NCBI RefSeq assembly: GCF_005670685.2
Contig: NZ_CP062008.1
Location: 1,674,001 to 1,738,000 of the forward strand
DNA length: 64,000 nt
Source: Mycolicibacterium mucogenicum DSM 44124
GTDB taxonomy: Bacteria > Actinomycetota > Actinomycetes > Mycobacteriales > Mycobacteriaceae
Direction of reading: 5' to 3'
Shown: one piece after another, positions 35,880 through 42,915 of the stretch
Position numbering within the stretch: the first letter of the stretch is position 1
How the letters are laid out: each line of letters starts with the position of its first letter
Position numbers and translations under genes: made by a program
Notes under the pieces: generated by a model
What the model was told of the DNA's origin: nothing
The model's input: only the letters and a program-made list of their open reading frames with translations
Databases searched by the model: none

Positions 35880-37700
35880 TTAGGGCGAGCCCTCCGCGAT
35901 GCGGCGGACCGCGTCGATGAACACGTCGATCTCCTCGAACGTGTTGTAGAACGCGAACGACGGACGCACCGTCGCCTCGAGTCCCAGGCGCCGCAGGATG
36001 GGCTGGGCGCAGTGATGCCCGGCCCGCACCGCGATACCTTCGGCGTTGAGCGCCTTGCCGACCTCGAGTGGCTCGTGCCCGGCCAACACGAAGGACAGCA
36101 CGCTCGCCTTCTCGTCGGCCGTGCCGACCAGCCGCACTCCCGGAATGGCCGCCAACCGCGGGGTGGCGTACTCCAGCAGAGCGTGTTCGTAGGCCGCAAT
36201 CCGTTCGATACCAACACGTTCCACGTAGCGGATCGCCTCGCCGAGGCCGACCGCGTCGGCGATGTTGCCCGTGCCGGCCTCGAACTTGTTGGGCGGTCCC
36301 TGGAACACCGAACGCTCCAGTGTCACGTCGGCGATCATGTTGCCGCCGCCCTGCCACGGCGGGGTCTCGGCAAGCACGTCCTCGCGGCCGTACAGCACGC
36401 CGATGCCCGTCGGCCCGTAGATCTTGTGTCCGGAGAACACGAAGAAATCCGCGCCGAGTTCGGCCACGTCGATCGGGACGTGCGGGATGGACTGCGCCCC
36501 GTCGATCAGCACCCTGGCTCCGTAGCGGTGGCCCAGCTCGACGATCGTCTTGACCGGCGTCACCGTGCCCAGCGCATTCGAAACCTGCGTGGCCGCAACC
36601 AGTTTCGTCCGCGGACCCAGCAGGTCCTCGAACTCGCTGAGCAGCAGGTTACCGGCATCGTCGACCGGGGCGACCTTGATGACCGCGCCCGTCTGCTTCG
36701 CGATCAGCTGCCACGGAACGATATTGGCGTGATGCTCCAGGTGGGTGATGACGATCTCGTCACCCGGGCCCAGGTGCTTGCCACCCCACGCGTACGCCAC
36801 CAGGTTGATGGCCTCGGTCGTGCCGCGGACGAAGATGATCTCTTCGGTCTTCGACGCGCCGATGAACCTCCGGACCGCCTCGCGGGCATCCTCGTAGGCA
36901 TCCGTGGCCCGCGCCGCCAGCTCATGCGCGGCCCGGTGGATGTTCGAGTTCTCGTGGGCGTAGAAGTACGCCAGCCGGTCGATGACCGACTGCGGCTTCT
37001 GCGTGGTGGCCGCGTTGTCGAACCAGATCAGCGGCTTGCCGTTGACCGTCTCCTTGAGGATCGGGAAATCGGCCCTGATCGCGTTGACGTCGAAGACCTC
37101 GTGGTCGTCCGGCACCACCGGAACCGGTTCGGCAGCAACGGATTCCGTGGGTGACTGCAGGAAGTAGTAACTCCCGGCATCCTCCGACGGTGGCGGAGCG
37201 CCCGTCCAGTTCAGCTCCGGCACCGTCGGGACGGTGCCCGGCCAGGTCGGCGCGGAGCCGCGCGGGGCGACCGGGGCGCTCGGCGGCGCAGCCAGCACCC
37301 CCGGCACCGTCGGGACCAGACCCGACGGCACCGCGAACGCCTCCAGCCCGCCGAACGGCGCGACCGGGCTCACCGCGTTACCCCGCGGCGCGACCGGCGC
37401 CGTCCCCGGCGGGATGCCCTCCGGCCCGGGCGAGGTCGGTGCCGGCGCGAACAGCTCCGGCACCGATACGAACTCGCCCGGCGTGCCCGGATGCGCCAGA
37501 CCGGCCGCGGTGGCGGCCGCCGACGTCGCGGTGGTCGCATCCGGAGCCACCCCGCGCGGTGCCACCTGAGTGGTCACCGGCGGGCTGTCCGGACCGGGCC
37601 GCAGGCTCGTGGCGTAGATCTGGCTGGCCAGTGCCGAGAGATGGGCCTCGCTCAGTGCCGTCTGTTCGCTCCCGCTCAGTGGCAGATCACTTGTACTCAT
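35880..37700 (-). CDS. Cysteine desulfurase, encapsulin cargo with N-terminal targeting region
   Basis: The 606-residue protein has a C-terminal SufS-type, PLP-dependent desulfurase (about 204-606) that takes sulfur from cysteine as a persulfide. The PLP Lys is in FSGHKIYGPTG (about 426) and the catalytic Cys is in AGHHCAQP (564). The first ~200 residues are Pro/Ala-rich and disordered, with VAPRG at 46, 103 and 144, and VPEL at 80 and 160. This is the kind of extension that loads desulfurase into family-2 encapsulins. Cys564 is the only Cys and only one internal Met exists. ATG 37700 overlaps the encapsulin stop by 14 nt. Confidence 0.9.
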   Translation of the reverse strand: MSTSDLPLSGSEQTALSEAHLSALASQIYATSLRPGPDSPPVTTQVAPRGVAPDATTATSAAATAAGLAHPGTPGEFVSVPELFAPAPTSPGPEGIPPGTAPVAPRGNAVSPVAPFGGLEAFAVPSGLVPTVPGVLAAPPSAPVAPRGSAPTWPGTVPTVPELNWTGAPPPSEDAGSYYFLQSPTESVAAEPVPVVPDDHEVFDVNAIRADFPILKETVNGKPLIWFDNAATTQKPQSVIDRLAYFYAHENSNIHRAAHELAARATDAYEDAREAVRRFIGASKTEEIIFVRGTTEAINLVAYAWGGKHLGPGDEIVITHLEHHANIVPWQLIAKQTGAVIKVAPVDDAGNLLLSEFEDLLGPRTKLVAATQVSNALGTVTPVKTIVELGHRYGARVLIDGAQSIPHVPIDVAELGADFFVFSGHKIYGPTGIGVLYGREDVLAETPPWQGGGNMIADVTLERSVFQGPPNKFEAGTGNIADAVGLGEAIRYVERVGIERIAAYEHALLEYATPRLAAIPGVRLVGTADEKASVLSFVLAGHEPLEVGKALNAEGIAVRAGHHCAQPILRRLGLEATVRPSFAFYNTFEEIDVFIDAVRRIAEGSP

Positions 37701-38610
37701 GGAAGTGGTCCACTCCGACGTCCTCGAGGACCGCCAGCGCATCGTCGGTGAGCACCGCCAGCGACGAGTAGAGCGTGACCAGGTACGACGCGATGGCCGA
37801 CCGGTTGATGCCGGTGAAGCGCACCGACAGGCCCGGGGCCTGCTCGCCGACCAGACCAGGCTGGAACAGGCCGACCACGCCCTGACGCTCCTCGCCGGTG
37901 CGGACCAGGATGAACTTGGTCTTCCCGTCCACGACCGGCACCTTGTCCGACGGGATGATCGGGATGCCGCGCCAGGTGATGAACTGGGCGCCGAACAGGC
38001 TGACGACTGGTGGCGGCACGCCACGACGGGTGGCTTCCCTGCCGAACGCCGCCACACCGAGCGGGTTGGTCAGGAAGAACGCGGGGGTCTTCCACACCTT
38101 GGTGATCAGCGAGTCCAGATCGTCGGGGGTCGGGGTGCCGCGCAGCGTCTGGATGGTCTGCTCGGGGGTGACCTGCGACAGCAACCCGTACTCCGGGTTG
38201 TTGATCAGCTCGGACTCCTGGCGTTCCTTGATGGTCTCGATGGTCAGCCGCAGCTGCTGGGCCACCTGGTCGTGCGGGCTGGAGTAGAGGTCCGACACCC
38301 GGGTGTGCACGTCGAGCAGCGTCGAGATGGAGCGCAGCGTGTACTCGCGCGGGCTGGTCTCGTAGTCGACGTAGGTCTCCGGCAGCGGGTCCTCGTTGCC
38401 CGAGCCCTGCTCGGCGGCAATGGCGACCTGCTCGGGGTTGACGACGCGGTTGACGCGGTAGATACCCGCCTCGACCGGGACCCAACTAAGCAGGTGCAGC
38501 AGGAATCGCGGGGTGATGGTCGACAGTTGCGGAACTGTCTTGGTGGCATTGGCTAGCTGCCTTGCGGCGAGATCGCCGAGGGCCTGCGATTCGTTCTGCG
38601 CAGACGTCAT
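37687..38610 (-). CDS. Family-2 encapsulin shell protein (35-kDa major membrane protein type)
   Basis: The 307-residue protein matches the 35-kDa antigen / SrpI-type encapsulin, an HK97-fold protein that self-assembles into a capsid-like shell around cysteine desulfurase. Recognisable stretches are the N-arm (LARQLANATKTVPQLSTITP), YVDYETSPREYTLRSISTLL and FLTNPLGVAAFGREATRRGVP. The C-terminal part includes GEQAPGLSVRFTGINRSAIASY. By my reading it has no Cys and no Met beyond the initiator. GGAGG precedes ATG 38610. The cargo gene overlaps its 3' end. The shell would sequester sulfur or persulfide chemistry. It is divergent from the polycysteine leader at 38769. Confidence 0.92.
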   Translation of the reverse strand: MTSAQNESQALGDLAARQLANATKTVPQLSTITPRFLLHLLSWVPVEAGIYRVNRVVNPEQVAIAAEQGSGNEDPLPETYVDYETSPREYTLRSISTLLDVHTRVSDLYSSPHDQVAQQLRLTIETIKERQESELINNPEYGLLSQVTPEQTIQTLRGTPTPDDLDSLITKVWKTPAFFLTNPLGVAAFGREATRRGVPPPVVSLFGAQFITWRGIPIIPSDKVPVVDGKTKFILVRTGEERQGVVGLFQPGLVGEQAPGLSVRFTGINRSAIASYLVTLYSSLAVLTDDALAVLEDVGVDHFHEYK

Positions 38611-38755
38611 GGGGGGCTACCTCCGACGGGTCGTAAATGGGGATGCGGCGGCCACGATACGGCTTTACGGGGCGTCCCACATGGTTAGCGCGCAGCGTGG
38701 TTGAAACCAGATTTGCTGTGACGAATTCGGTCGTGGCTTTTCGGCGCGAGTGCCG

Positions 38756-38761
38756 TATGGT
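38756..38761 (+). promoter_or_regulatory. -10 element of the polycysteine leader
   Basis: TATGGT is 7 nt before ATG 38769, so the transcript should begin at the ATG. The subI leader has the same spacing. Confidence 0.65.
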
Positions 38762-38768
38762 AGGCGGC

Positions 38769-38837
38769 ATGACCCACGACGGATCGCTGCGCATGCCCAT
38801 GCGGCGCTGCTTCGTCGTGCCGTGTTGTTGTTGTTGA
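38769..38837 (+). CDS. Polycysteine leader peptide (cysteine-responsive attenuator ORF)
   Basis: This 22-codon leaderless ORF encodes MTHDGSLRMPMRRCFVVPCCCC and ends with four TGT codons before TGA. Polycysteine leaderless short ORFs have been described in mycobacteria as attenuators. Ribosomes that stall on Cys codons when Cys-tRNA is scarce prevent an RNA structure that hides the downstream ribosome site. Here the downstream gene is the thioester-domain-like ORF at 38930. The promoter spacing, the Cys tract and the following hairpin all fit. The peptide itself probably has no separate function. Confidence 0.85.
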   Translation: MTHDGSLRMPMRRCFVVPCCCC

Positions 38838-38874
38838 TTTTCTGACGCCGGCCCTCTGCGTTCTGCCCGCCCAT

Positions 38875-38919
38875 CTTCTGGCGGAGCACGTAAACGCGCT
38901 GTTCACAGCCTCCAGAAAG
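38875..38919 (+). promoter_or_regulatory. Possible attenuator hairpin masking the ribosome site
   Basis: CTTCTGG at 38875-38881 can pair, with one bulged A, with CCAGAAAG at 38912-38919, which contains the likely ribosome site of the gene at 38930. An alternative pairing is GGAG 38883-38886 with CTCC 38910-38913. This fits attenuation by stalled ribosomes. Confidence 0.45.
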
Positions 38920-38929
38920 CAACACCGCA

Positions 38930-40168
38930 ATGCCCTCCTCTCTGCTCGCCCCCACCGGTACCTCCGTCGCGGTCCGCCGTACCGTGCGCCGGGACGCCGA
39001 GATCACCCGGATGACCCGCTACCGCGGCGGCACGTACTCGCCGACCGTCGACACCGTGGTGTTCACCGACGGGACGACTGCGCGCACCGACCTGATCCGG
39101 CTGAACCCGAACATCGACGCGTACTCGGTGGACTTCCAGGGCGTGGCCCCGACCCGGCCGTCGCAGTACCGGCCCGCGAACTGGTCGGCGGTCCCCAACG
39201 TGGCGGCGCGCGCCTTCGAGGCCGAGGTGGACTGGATCATCCGCAACTCGTATCCCACGCTGGGCACTGTCGAGTTGAGTCGCCGGGTACGCGGGGCCGG
39301 CCACCTCAGCGGAGACGCGCACCTGGCCGAGCACGAGGCCATCGCCGCGACGCAGGCCGCGATCTGGCATTTCACCAACGGACTGCGTCTGGACAACCGT
39401 CCCCTCAACGTGCCGGTCGCGGTCACCCCGGAACCGGGTGCGATCACCTTCGAGTTCGACGGCGAACCGCAATTGGGGAGCTACACGGTCGAGCTGACCA
39501 GTGACGCCGCCGTCTCGCTGGTGCTGCAGAAGTCGGTCGACGGGGCGACGTGGCGCGATGTCGCCGCGTCGGGACTCAACGTCGCCGCCGGTTACGGGCG
39601 CCACCGCCGCGGCATCGGCGTCGGAGCCACCGCATCGGACAGCCGCCCGGGCCGCCAGCACCGCGGATACCGCTTCTACCGCCTTCAGGTGCTCGCCGAC
39701 AGCGGCGCATTCGTCGACATCGAAGACGTGAGCTTCACCCTCGACGGATCCGGCAACTACCGCAACGCCGAACGCGTCGTCGCGCTGTACAACCACCTCG
39801 TGGCCGGTGCCGAGGCGGCCCGGAGCCTGACGGTCGTGCCGCGGCTGATCGCCGACCGCGCGGTGGTCGGCGACGTCGTGGGGCCCTTCCGGTTCGAGGC
39901 CACCGATGCGGCCGCGCTCACCGCCGTGGGCGGCACCCTCGTCGACGCGGCAGGCGAGCCGATCACCACTCCTGTGGTTCCGGGCAGTGACATCTACCTG
40001 CGTCCGCTGCCGGGTGCCCGTCGGGTGACCGTCACAGCGAGTGTGCCTGCGGCACAGAACGGTTTCGGCGGCCGGGTCATCACCGGCGTGGCGCACGACA
40101 GCAGCCTGACACCCGTCGCGCTCGCGGTACCGACGCCGACCGTCATCGACTTCGAGCTCACCTTCTAG
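38930..40168 (+). CDS. Thioester-domain-like (TQXA) protein without cysteine
   Basis: The 412-residue protein has an N-terminal region (about 30-160) resembling the Gram-positive thioester (TED/TQXA) adhesin domain. EHEAIAATQAAIWHFTNG is at 134-151 with the thioester Gln142. The usual YCIDL-type motif is replaced by AYSVDF, with Ser66 where the thioester Cys should be. The remainder (about 165-412) is predicted all-beta, Ig-like. There is no signal peptide, membrane anchor or sorting signal, so it may be cytoplasmic. It contains no Cys and one internal Met. It is under a polycysteine leader, next to the encapsulin-desulfurase pair. Function is unknown. Confidence 0.7.
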   Translation: MPSSLLAPTGTSVAVRRTVRRDAEITRMTRYRGGTYSPTVDTVVFTDGTTARTDLIRLNPNIDAYSVDFQGVAPTRPSQYRPANWSAVPNVAARAFEAEVDWIIRNSYPTLGTVELSRRVRGAGHLSGDAHLAEHEAIAATQAAIWHFTNGLRLDNRPLNVPVAVTPEPGAITFEFDGEPQLGSYTVELTSDAAVSLVLQKSVDGATWRDVAASGLNVAAGYGRHRRGIGVGATASDSRPGRQHRGYRFYRLQVLADSGAFVDIEDVSFTLDGSGNYRNAERVVALYNHLVAGAEAARSLTVVPRLIADRAVVGDVVGPFRFEATDAAALTAVGGTLVDAAGEPITTPVVPGSDIYLRPLPGARRVTVTASVPAAQNGFGGRVITGVAHDSSLTPVALAVPTPTVIDFELTF

Positions 40169-40184
40169 CCCCGCCTAGCCGCGG

Positions 40185-40233
40185 GATTTGTGCACGTTTT
40201 TCCGCGCGGTCCGCGGAAAAACGTGCACAAATC
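40185..40233. terminator. Long dyad between convergent genes
   Basis: Arms of 22 nt (GATTTGTGCACGTTTTTCCG... and its exact complement) enclose a CGGTC loop between the thioester-like gene and the convergent GH15 gene. It differs at few positions from the dyad after lepA. Confidence 0.85.
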
Positions 40234-40238
40234 GCTCA

Positions 40239-42275
40239 CTACATCGGGGCGTTGGCGGGCTGGAACACCCCGCTGCTGTCGGCTTCCTCTTCGGCGCGGA
40301 TGACGTGCACGACGGCGTTGATGAGCGCCAGGTGGGTGAACGCCTGCGGGAAGTTGCCCAGGTGCCGGCCGGTGCGCGGCTCGATCTCCTCGGCGTACAG
40401 GTGCAGCGGGCTGGCGAACGACAGCAGTTTCTCGCACAGGTGCCGGGCCCGGCTGACCTCGCCGATCTCGACGAGCGCAGACACCAGCCAGAACGAGCAG
40501 ATGGTGAAAGTGCCTTCCTCGCCAGACAATCCGTCGTCGGTCTCCTCGGTGCGGTAGCGCAGCACCAGGCCTTCCTCGGTGAGCTCTTCGGCGATGGCCA
40601 TCACAGTCGCGCGCACCCGAGGGTCGTCGGCCGGCAGGAACCGGGTGAGGATCGCCAGCAGCAGTGAGGCATCGAGGGCGTCGTCGCCGTACCGCTGGGT
40701 CAGCACGCCGCGCTTGTCGACACCGTGGGCCAGGACATCGGCCTTGATCTCGTCGGCGATCTTGCGCCACTGCTGCGCGTAGGACTTTTCCCCTTGCAGT
40801 TCAGCAAGTTTCGAGCCGCGATCCAACGCCACCCAGCACATGATCTTGCTGGAGGTGAAGTGCTGCGGTTCGCCGCGCACCTCCCAGATCCCGCGGTCGG
40901 GTTCCTTCCAGTGCTTGATCGCTTCTTCCACTTGGTTTTTCAGCACCGGCCACAGCATCTCGGGAATCTGCTCGCGAGATTTCGCGTGCAGGTACACCGA
41001 GTCGAGCATCGTGCCCCAGATGTCGTGCTGCATCTGGTTGTAGGCGCCGTTGCCTATGCGGACCGGCCGCGAGTAGTCGTAGCCGGACAGGTGATGCAGT
41101 TCCTCTTCGACGAGGCTGCGTTCGCCGCCGACGCCGTACATCACCTGAAGGGGATGGCGCTCACCGTTGTTGGCGCCGGAGACGTCGGCGATGAACGAGA
41201 AGAAGTCGTCGGCCTCGCGGTCCAGTCCGAGGGTGTACAGGCCCCACAGCGCGAACGTGGAGTCGCGGATCCACGAATACCGGTAGTCCCAGTTCCGTTC
41301 GCCCTGAGGCGTTTCCGGCAGCGACGTGGTGCTCGCGGCCAGCAGCGCGCCGGTCGGGGAGTACGTCAGGCCCTTGAGCGTCAGCGCGCTGCGCTGCAGG
41401 TACGACCGCCACGGGTGGTCGGGGAAGTCGCCGACGTTGATCCACTGCCGCCACGCCTCGCTGGTCTTCCACATCTTGTCGGAGGCCTCGTCGAACGTCT
41501 GCGGCGCCGGGTGCTTGGACCACGACAGCGCGACGAAAACCTTGTCGCCCTCGGTGAGCCGGGTCCGGGCCCGCGCCTCGTGGCCCTCCAGACCGATCCG
41601 CAGGTTGGTGGTCAGGCGCAGCGTCGGGTGCGCCTCCGGGTTCTTGCCGGCCCGCGCGATTGCCTCGCCGTAGGCCGCGGCCGAGTACTCCCACGTCGCG
41701 CTCTCGCGGTGGTAGTCGAACGACGGCTCACAGCTCATGACGAACTCGACGGTGCCGCTGACGCAGCGGACGGTACGCAGCAGGATGTGCTCGGCGTCCC
41801 AGTCCATCGGGGTGCGACGGTGTGTGCGCGAACGGGTTTCGATGTCGTGCCACGGCCCCATCACGAGGGCGTCGCGCACGATGGCCCAGCCGGTGTGCGT
41901 CTGCCACGTGGTCTCCAGGATCAACGAGCCCGGCAGGTACCGCCGCGCCGACGGCACCGTCACGCCGTAGGGCGCCAGCCGGAAGTGGCCGGCACCGCGG
42001 TCCAGGATCGAGCCGAAGACGCTGGGGGAGTCCGGCCGGGGCACGCACATCCACTCCACCGAGCCCGCAGACGAGATAAGGCAGGTGTTCTCGCAGTCGG
42101 ACAGGAAGGCGTAGTCCGCGATCGGCGGGAACGGCGTGCGGACGGCCGTCGAGATCGCACCGCCCGTCAATGAATCGTCACCCGCGGCGGCGAGGTGAGG
42201 AATCCCGTGGCCGTTCGCCAGGATGTGGCCTGGGTCGCTCGATTCGTCCGACTTGTCCGTGTGTGGCAGCACCAT
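40239..42275 (-). CDS. GH15 family trehalase/glucoamylase
   Basis: The 678-residue glycoside hydrolase of family 15 is related to mycobacterial trehalase (Rv2402-like), hydrolysing trehalose or another alpha-glucoside to glucose. An N-terminal beta-sandwich (about 45-320) precedes the (alpha/alpha)6 barrel. Signatures are NWDYRYSWIRDSTFALWGL near 400, the probable general acid in RGIWEVRGEPQHF near 505, and the base region GEEGTFTICSFWLVS near 610. The start at ATG 42275 (MVLPHTDKSD) is preferred over the longer upstream frame. It has about eight Cys, unlike its sulfur-gene neighbours. It is cytoplasmic, with no signal peptide. Confidence 0.85.
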   Translation of the reverse strand: MVLPHTDKSDESSDPGHILANGHGIPHLAAAGDDSLTGGAISTAVRTPFPPIADYAFLSDCENTCLISSAGSVEWMCVPRPDSPSVFGSILDRGAGHFRLAPYGVTVPSARRYLPGSLILETTWQTHTGWAIVRDALVMGPWHDIETRSRTHRRTPMDWDAEHILLRTVRCVSGTVEFVMSCEPSFDYHRESATWEYSAAAYGEAIARAGKNPEAHPTLRLTTNLRIGLEGHEARARTRLTEGDKVFVALSWSKHPAPQTFDEASDKMWKTSEAWRQWINVGDFPDHPWRSYLQRSALTLKGLTYSPTGALLAASTTSLPETPQGERNWDYRYSWIRDSTFALWGLYTLGLDREADDFFSFIADVSGANNGERHPLQVMYGVGGERSLVEEELHHLSGYDYSRPVRIGNGAYNQMQHDIWGTMLDSVYLHAKSREQIPEMLWPVLKNQVEEAIKHWKEPDRGIWEVRGEPQHFTSSKIMCWVALDRGSKLAELQGEKSYAQQWRKIADEIKADVLAHGVDKRGVLTQRYGDDALDASLLLAILTRFLPADDPRVRATVMAIAEELTEEGLVLRYRTEETDDGLSGEEGTFTICSFWLVSALVEIGEVSRARHLCEKLLSFASPLHLYAEEIEPRTGRHLGNFPQAFTHLALINAVVHVIRAEEEADSSGVFQPANAPM

Positions 42276-42387
42276 TCGCACATCATCGACTGCATCTGCG
42301 GTTGCCGTCCACCGAACGCCCTCACGGGGGCCTGCCGGATTCGGCCCAGCGCGATTCGAAAGGGCGCACACCGTAGGGTGGGAAGCG

Positions 42388-42582
42388 ATGAACGGCATTC
42401 TGAATTGGTGGGACGGCGTCGAGCTGTGGCTGTCCGGTCTGTCGTTCGTGGTGCAGACGATCATCGTGATGCCCGTGGTGCTGGCGCTGGCATATGGCCT
42501 GGCAGTGCTGCTCGACGTGGCGCTGGGCTACTCCATCACCCTGCTGCACCGGGCCCGCCACGTCGAGGAGGACGCACTGTGA
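42388..42582 (+). CDS. Small conserved membrane protein (Rv2401A-like)
   Basis: The 64-residue protein has one long hydrophobic segment (about 17-50, SFVVQTIIVMPVVLALAYGLA then VLLDVALGYSITLL), probably one or two helices, with a basic-acidic tail (HRARHVEEDAL). GGTGGGAAG precedes ATG 42388. Its position between the GH15 gene and the sulfate transporter matches Rv2401A. Its stop overlaps the GTG of a second micro-ORF. It may be linked to the sulfate transporter, but that is conjecture. Confidence 0.65.
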   Translation: MNGILNWWDGVELWLSGLSFVVQTIIVMPVVLALAYGLAVLLDVALGYSITLLHRARHVEEDAL

Positions 42583-42665
42583 ACGGACTGCCGCAGTCCC
42601 GGGTGACGCTGATTCTGGTGCTGCTGGTGGTGCTGGTCATTGTCACGTGGCTGTTGACTCGCTGA
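42579..42665 (+). CDS. 28-residue single-helix membrane microprotein
   Basis: GTG 42579 overlaps the preceding stop (GTGA), giving a 28-residue product with one membrane helix (VTLILVLLVVLVIVTWLLTR). The coupling, with no spacing for an independent ribosome site, suggests it is translated with the 64-residue protein. The family is not known to me. It lies 25 nt before the -10 element of the subI leader. Confidence 0.5.
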   Translation: MNGLPQSRVTLILVLLVVLVIVTWLLTR

Positions 42666-42690
42666 GCAGTTGCTACCAGCCGACCTCTGA

Positions 42691-42696
42691 TATTCT
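42691..42696 (+). promoter_or_regulatory. -10 element of the subI leader
   Basis: TATTCT is 7 nt before ATG 42704, the same leaderless spacing as the leader at 38769. Confidence 0.65.
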
Positions 42697-42703
42697 TCCC
42701 GCC

Positions 42704-42796
42704 ATGCACGCAGCGTCCGGCACAACCGAGGGCCACATCCTGGCTCTCATTGCCGTGGGTACCCGCGCTGTTGCTGACGTCGCCTGTTGTCGCTGA
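42704..42796 (+). CDS. Cysteine leader peptide before the sulfate transporter operon
   Basis: This 30-codon leaderless ORF ends in VADVACCR, with two adjacent TGT codons just before Arg and the stop. It sits 119 nt upstream of subI. The downstream RNA can hide the subI ribosome site, so low Cys-tRNA would raise subI-cysTWA expression. The Cys run is shorter than in the other two leaders, so control may be weaker. Identity as an attenuator is inferred from promoter spacing, Cys codons at the end, and the antisense of the ribosome site. Confidence 0.75.
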   Translation: MHAASGTTEGHILALIAVGTRAVADVACCR

Positions 42797-42863
42797 CCCG
42801 TTTCCGTCCGCGGTTTCTGGGATCGGCGTTGGCTTCTGCTATGCCCACGTGCTGATCAATCAC

Positions 42864-42904
42864 CCTTGCCGTGTGACGGGTAATCCATCCGTAAACCAGC
42901 AAGG
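42864..42904 (+). promoter_or_regulatory. Anti-ribosome-site pairing upstream of subI
   Basis: CCTTGC at 42864-42869 is complementary to GCAAGG at 42899-42904, the start of the subI ribosome site AAGGAAGG (42901-42908). The pair would close a 29-nt loop. Confidence 0.45.
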
Positions 42905-42915
42905 AAGGTCCATCA

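Noticed and set aside
40725..42173. 482-codon plus-strand frame opposite the GH15 gene
   Set aside because: Arg/Gly/Val-rich shadow of a well-supported enzyme, with no start signals.
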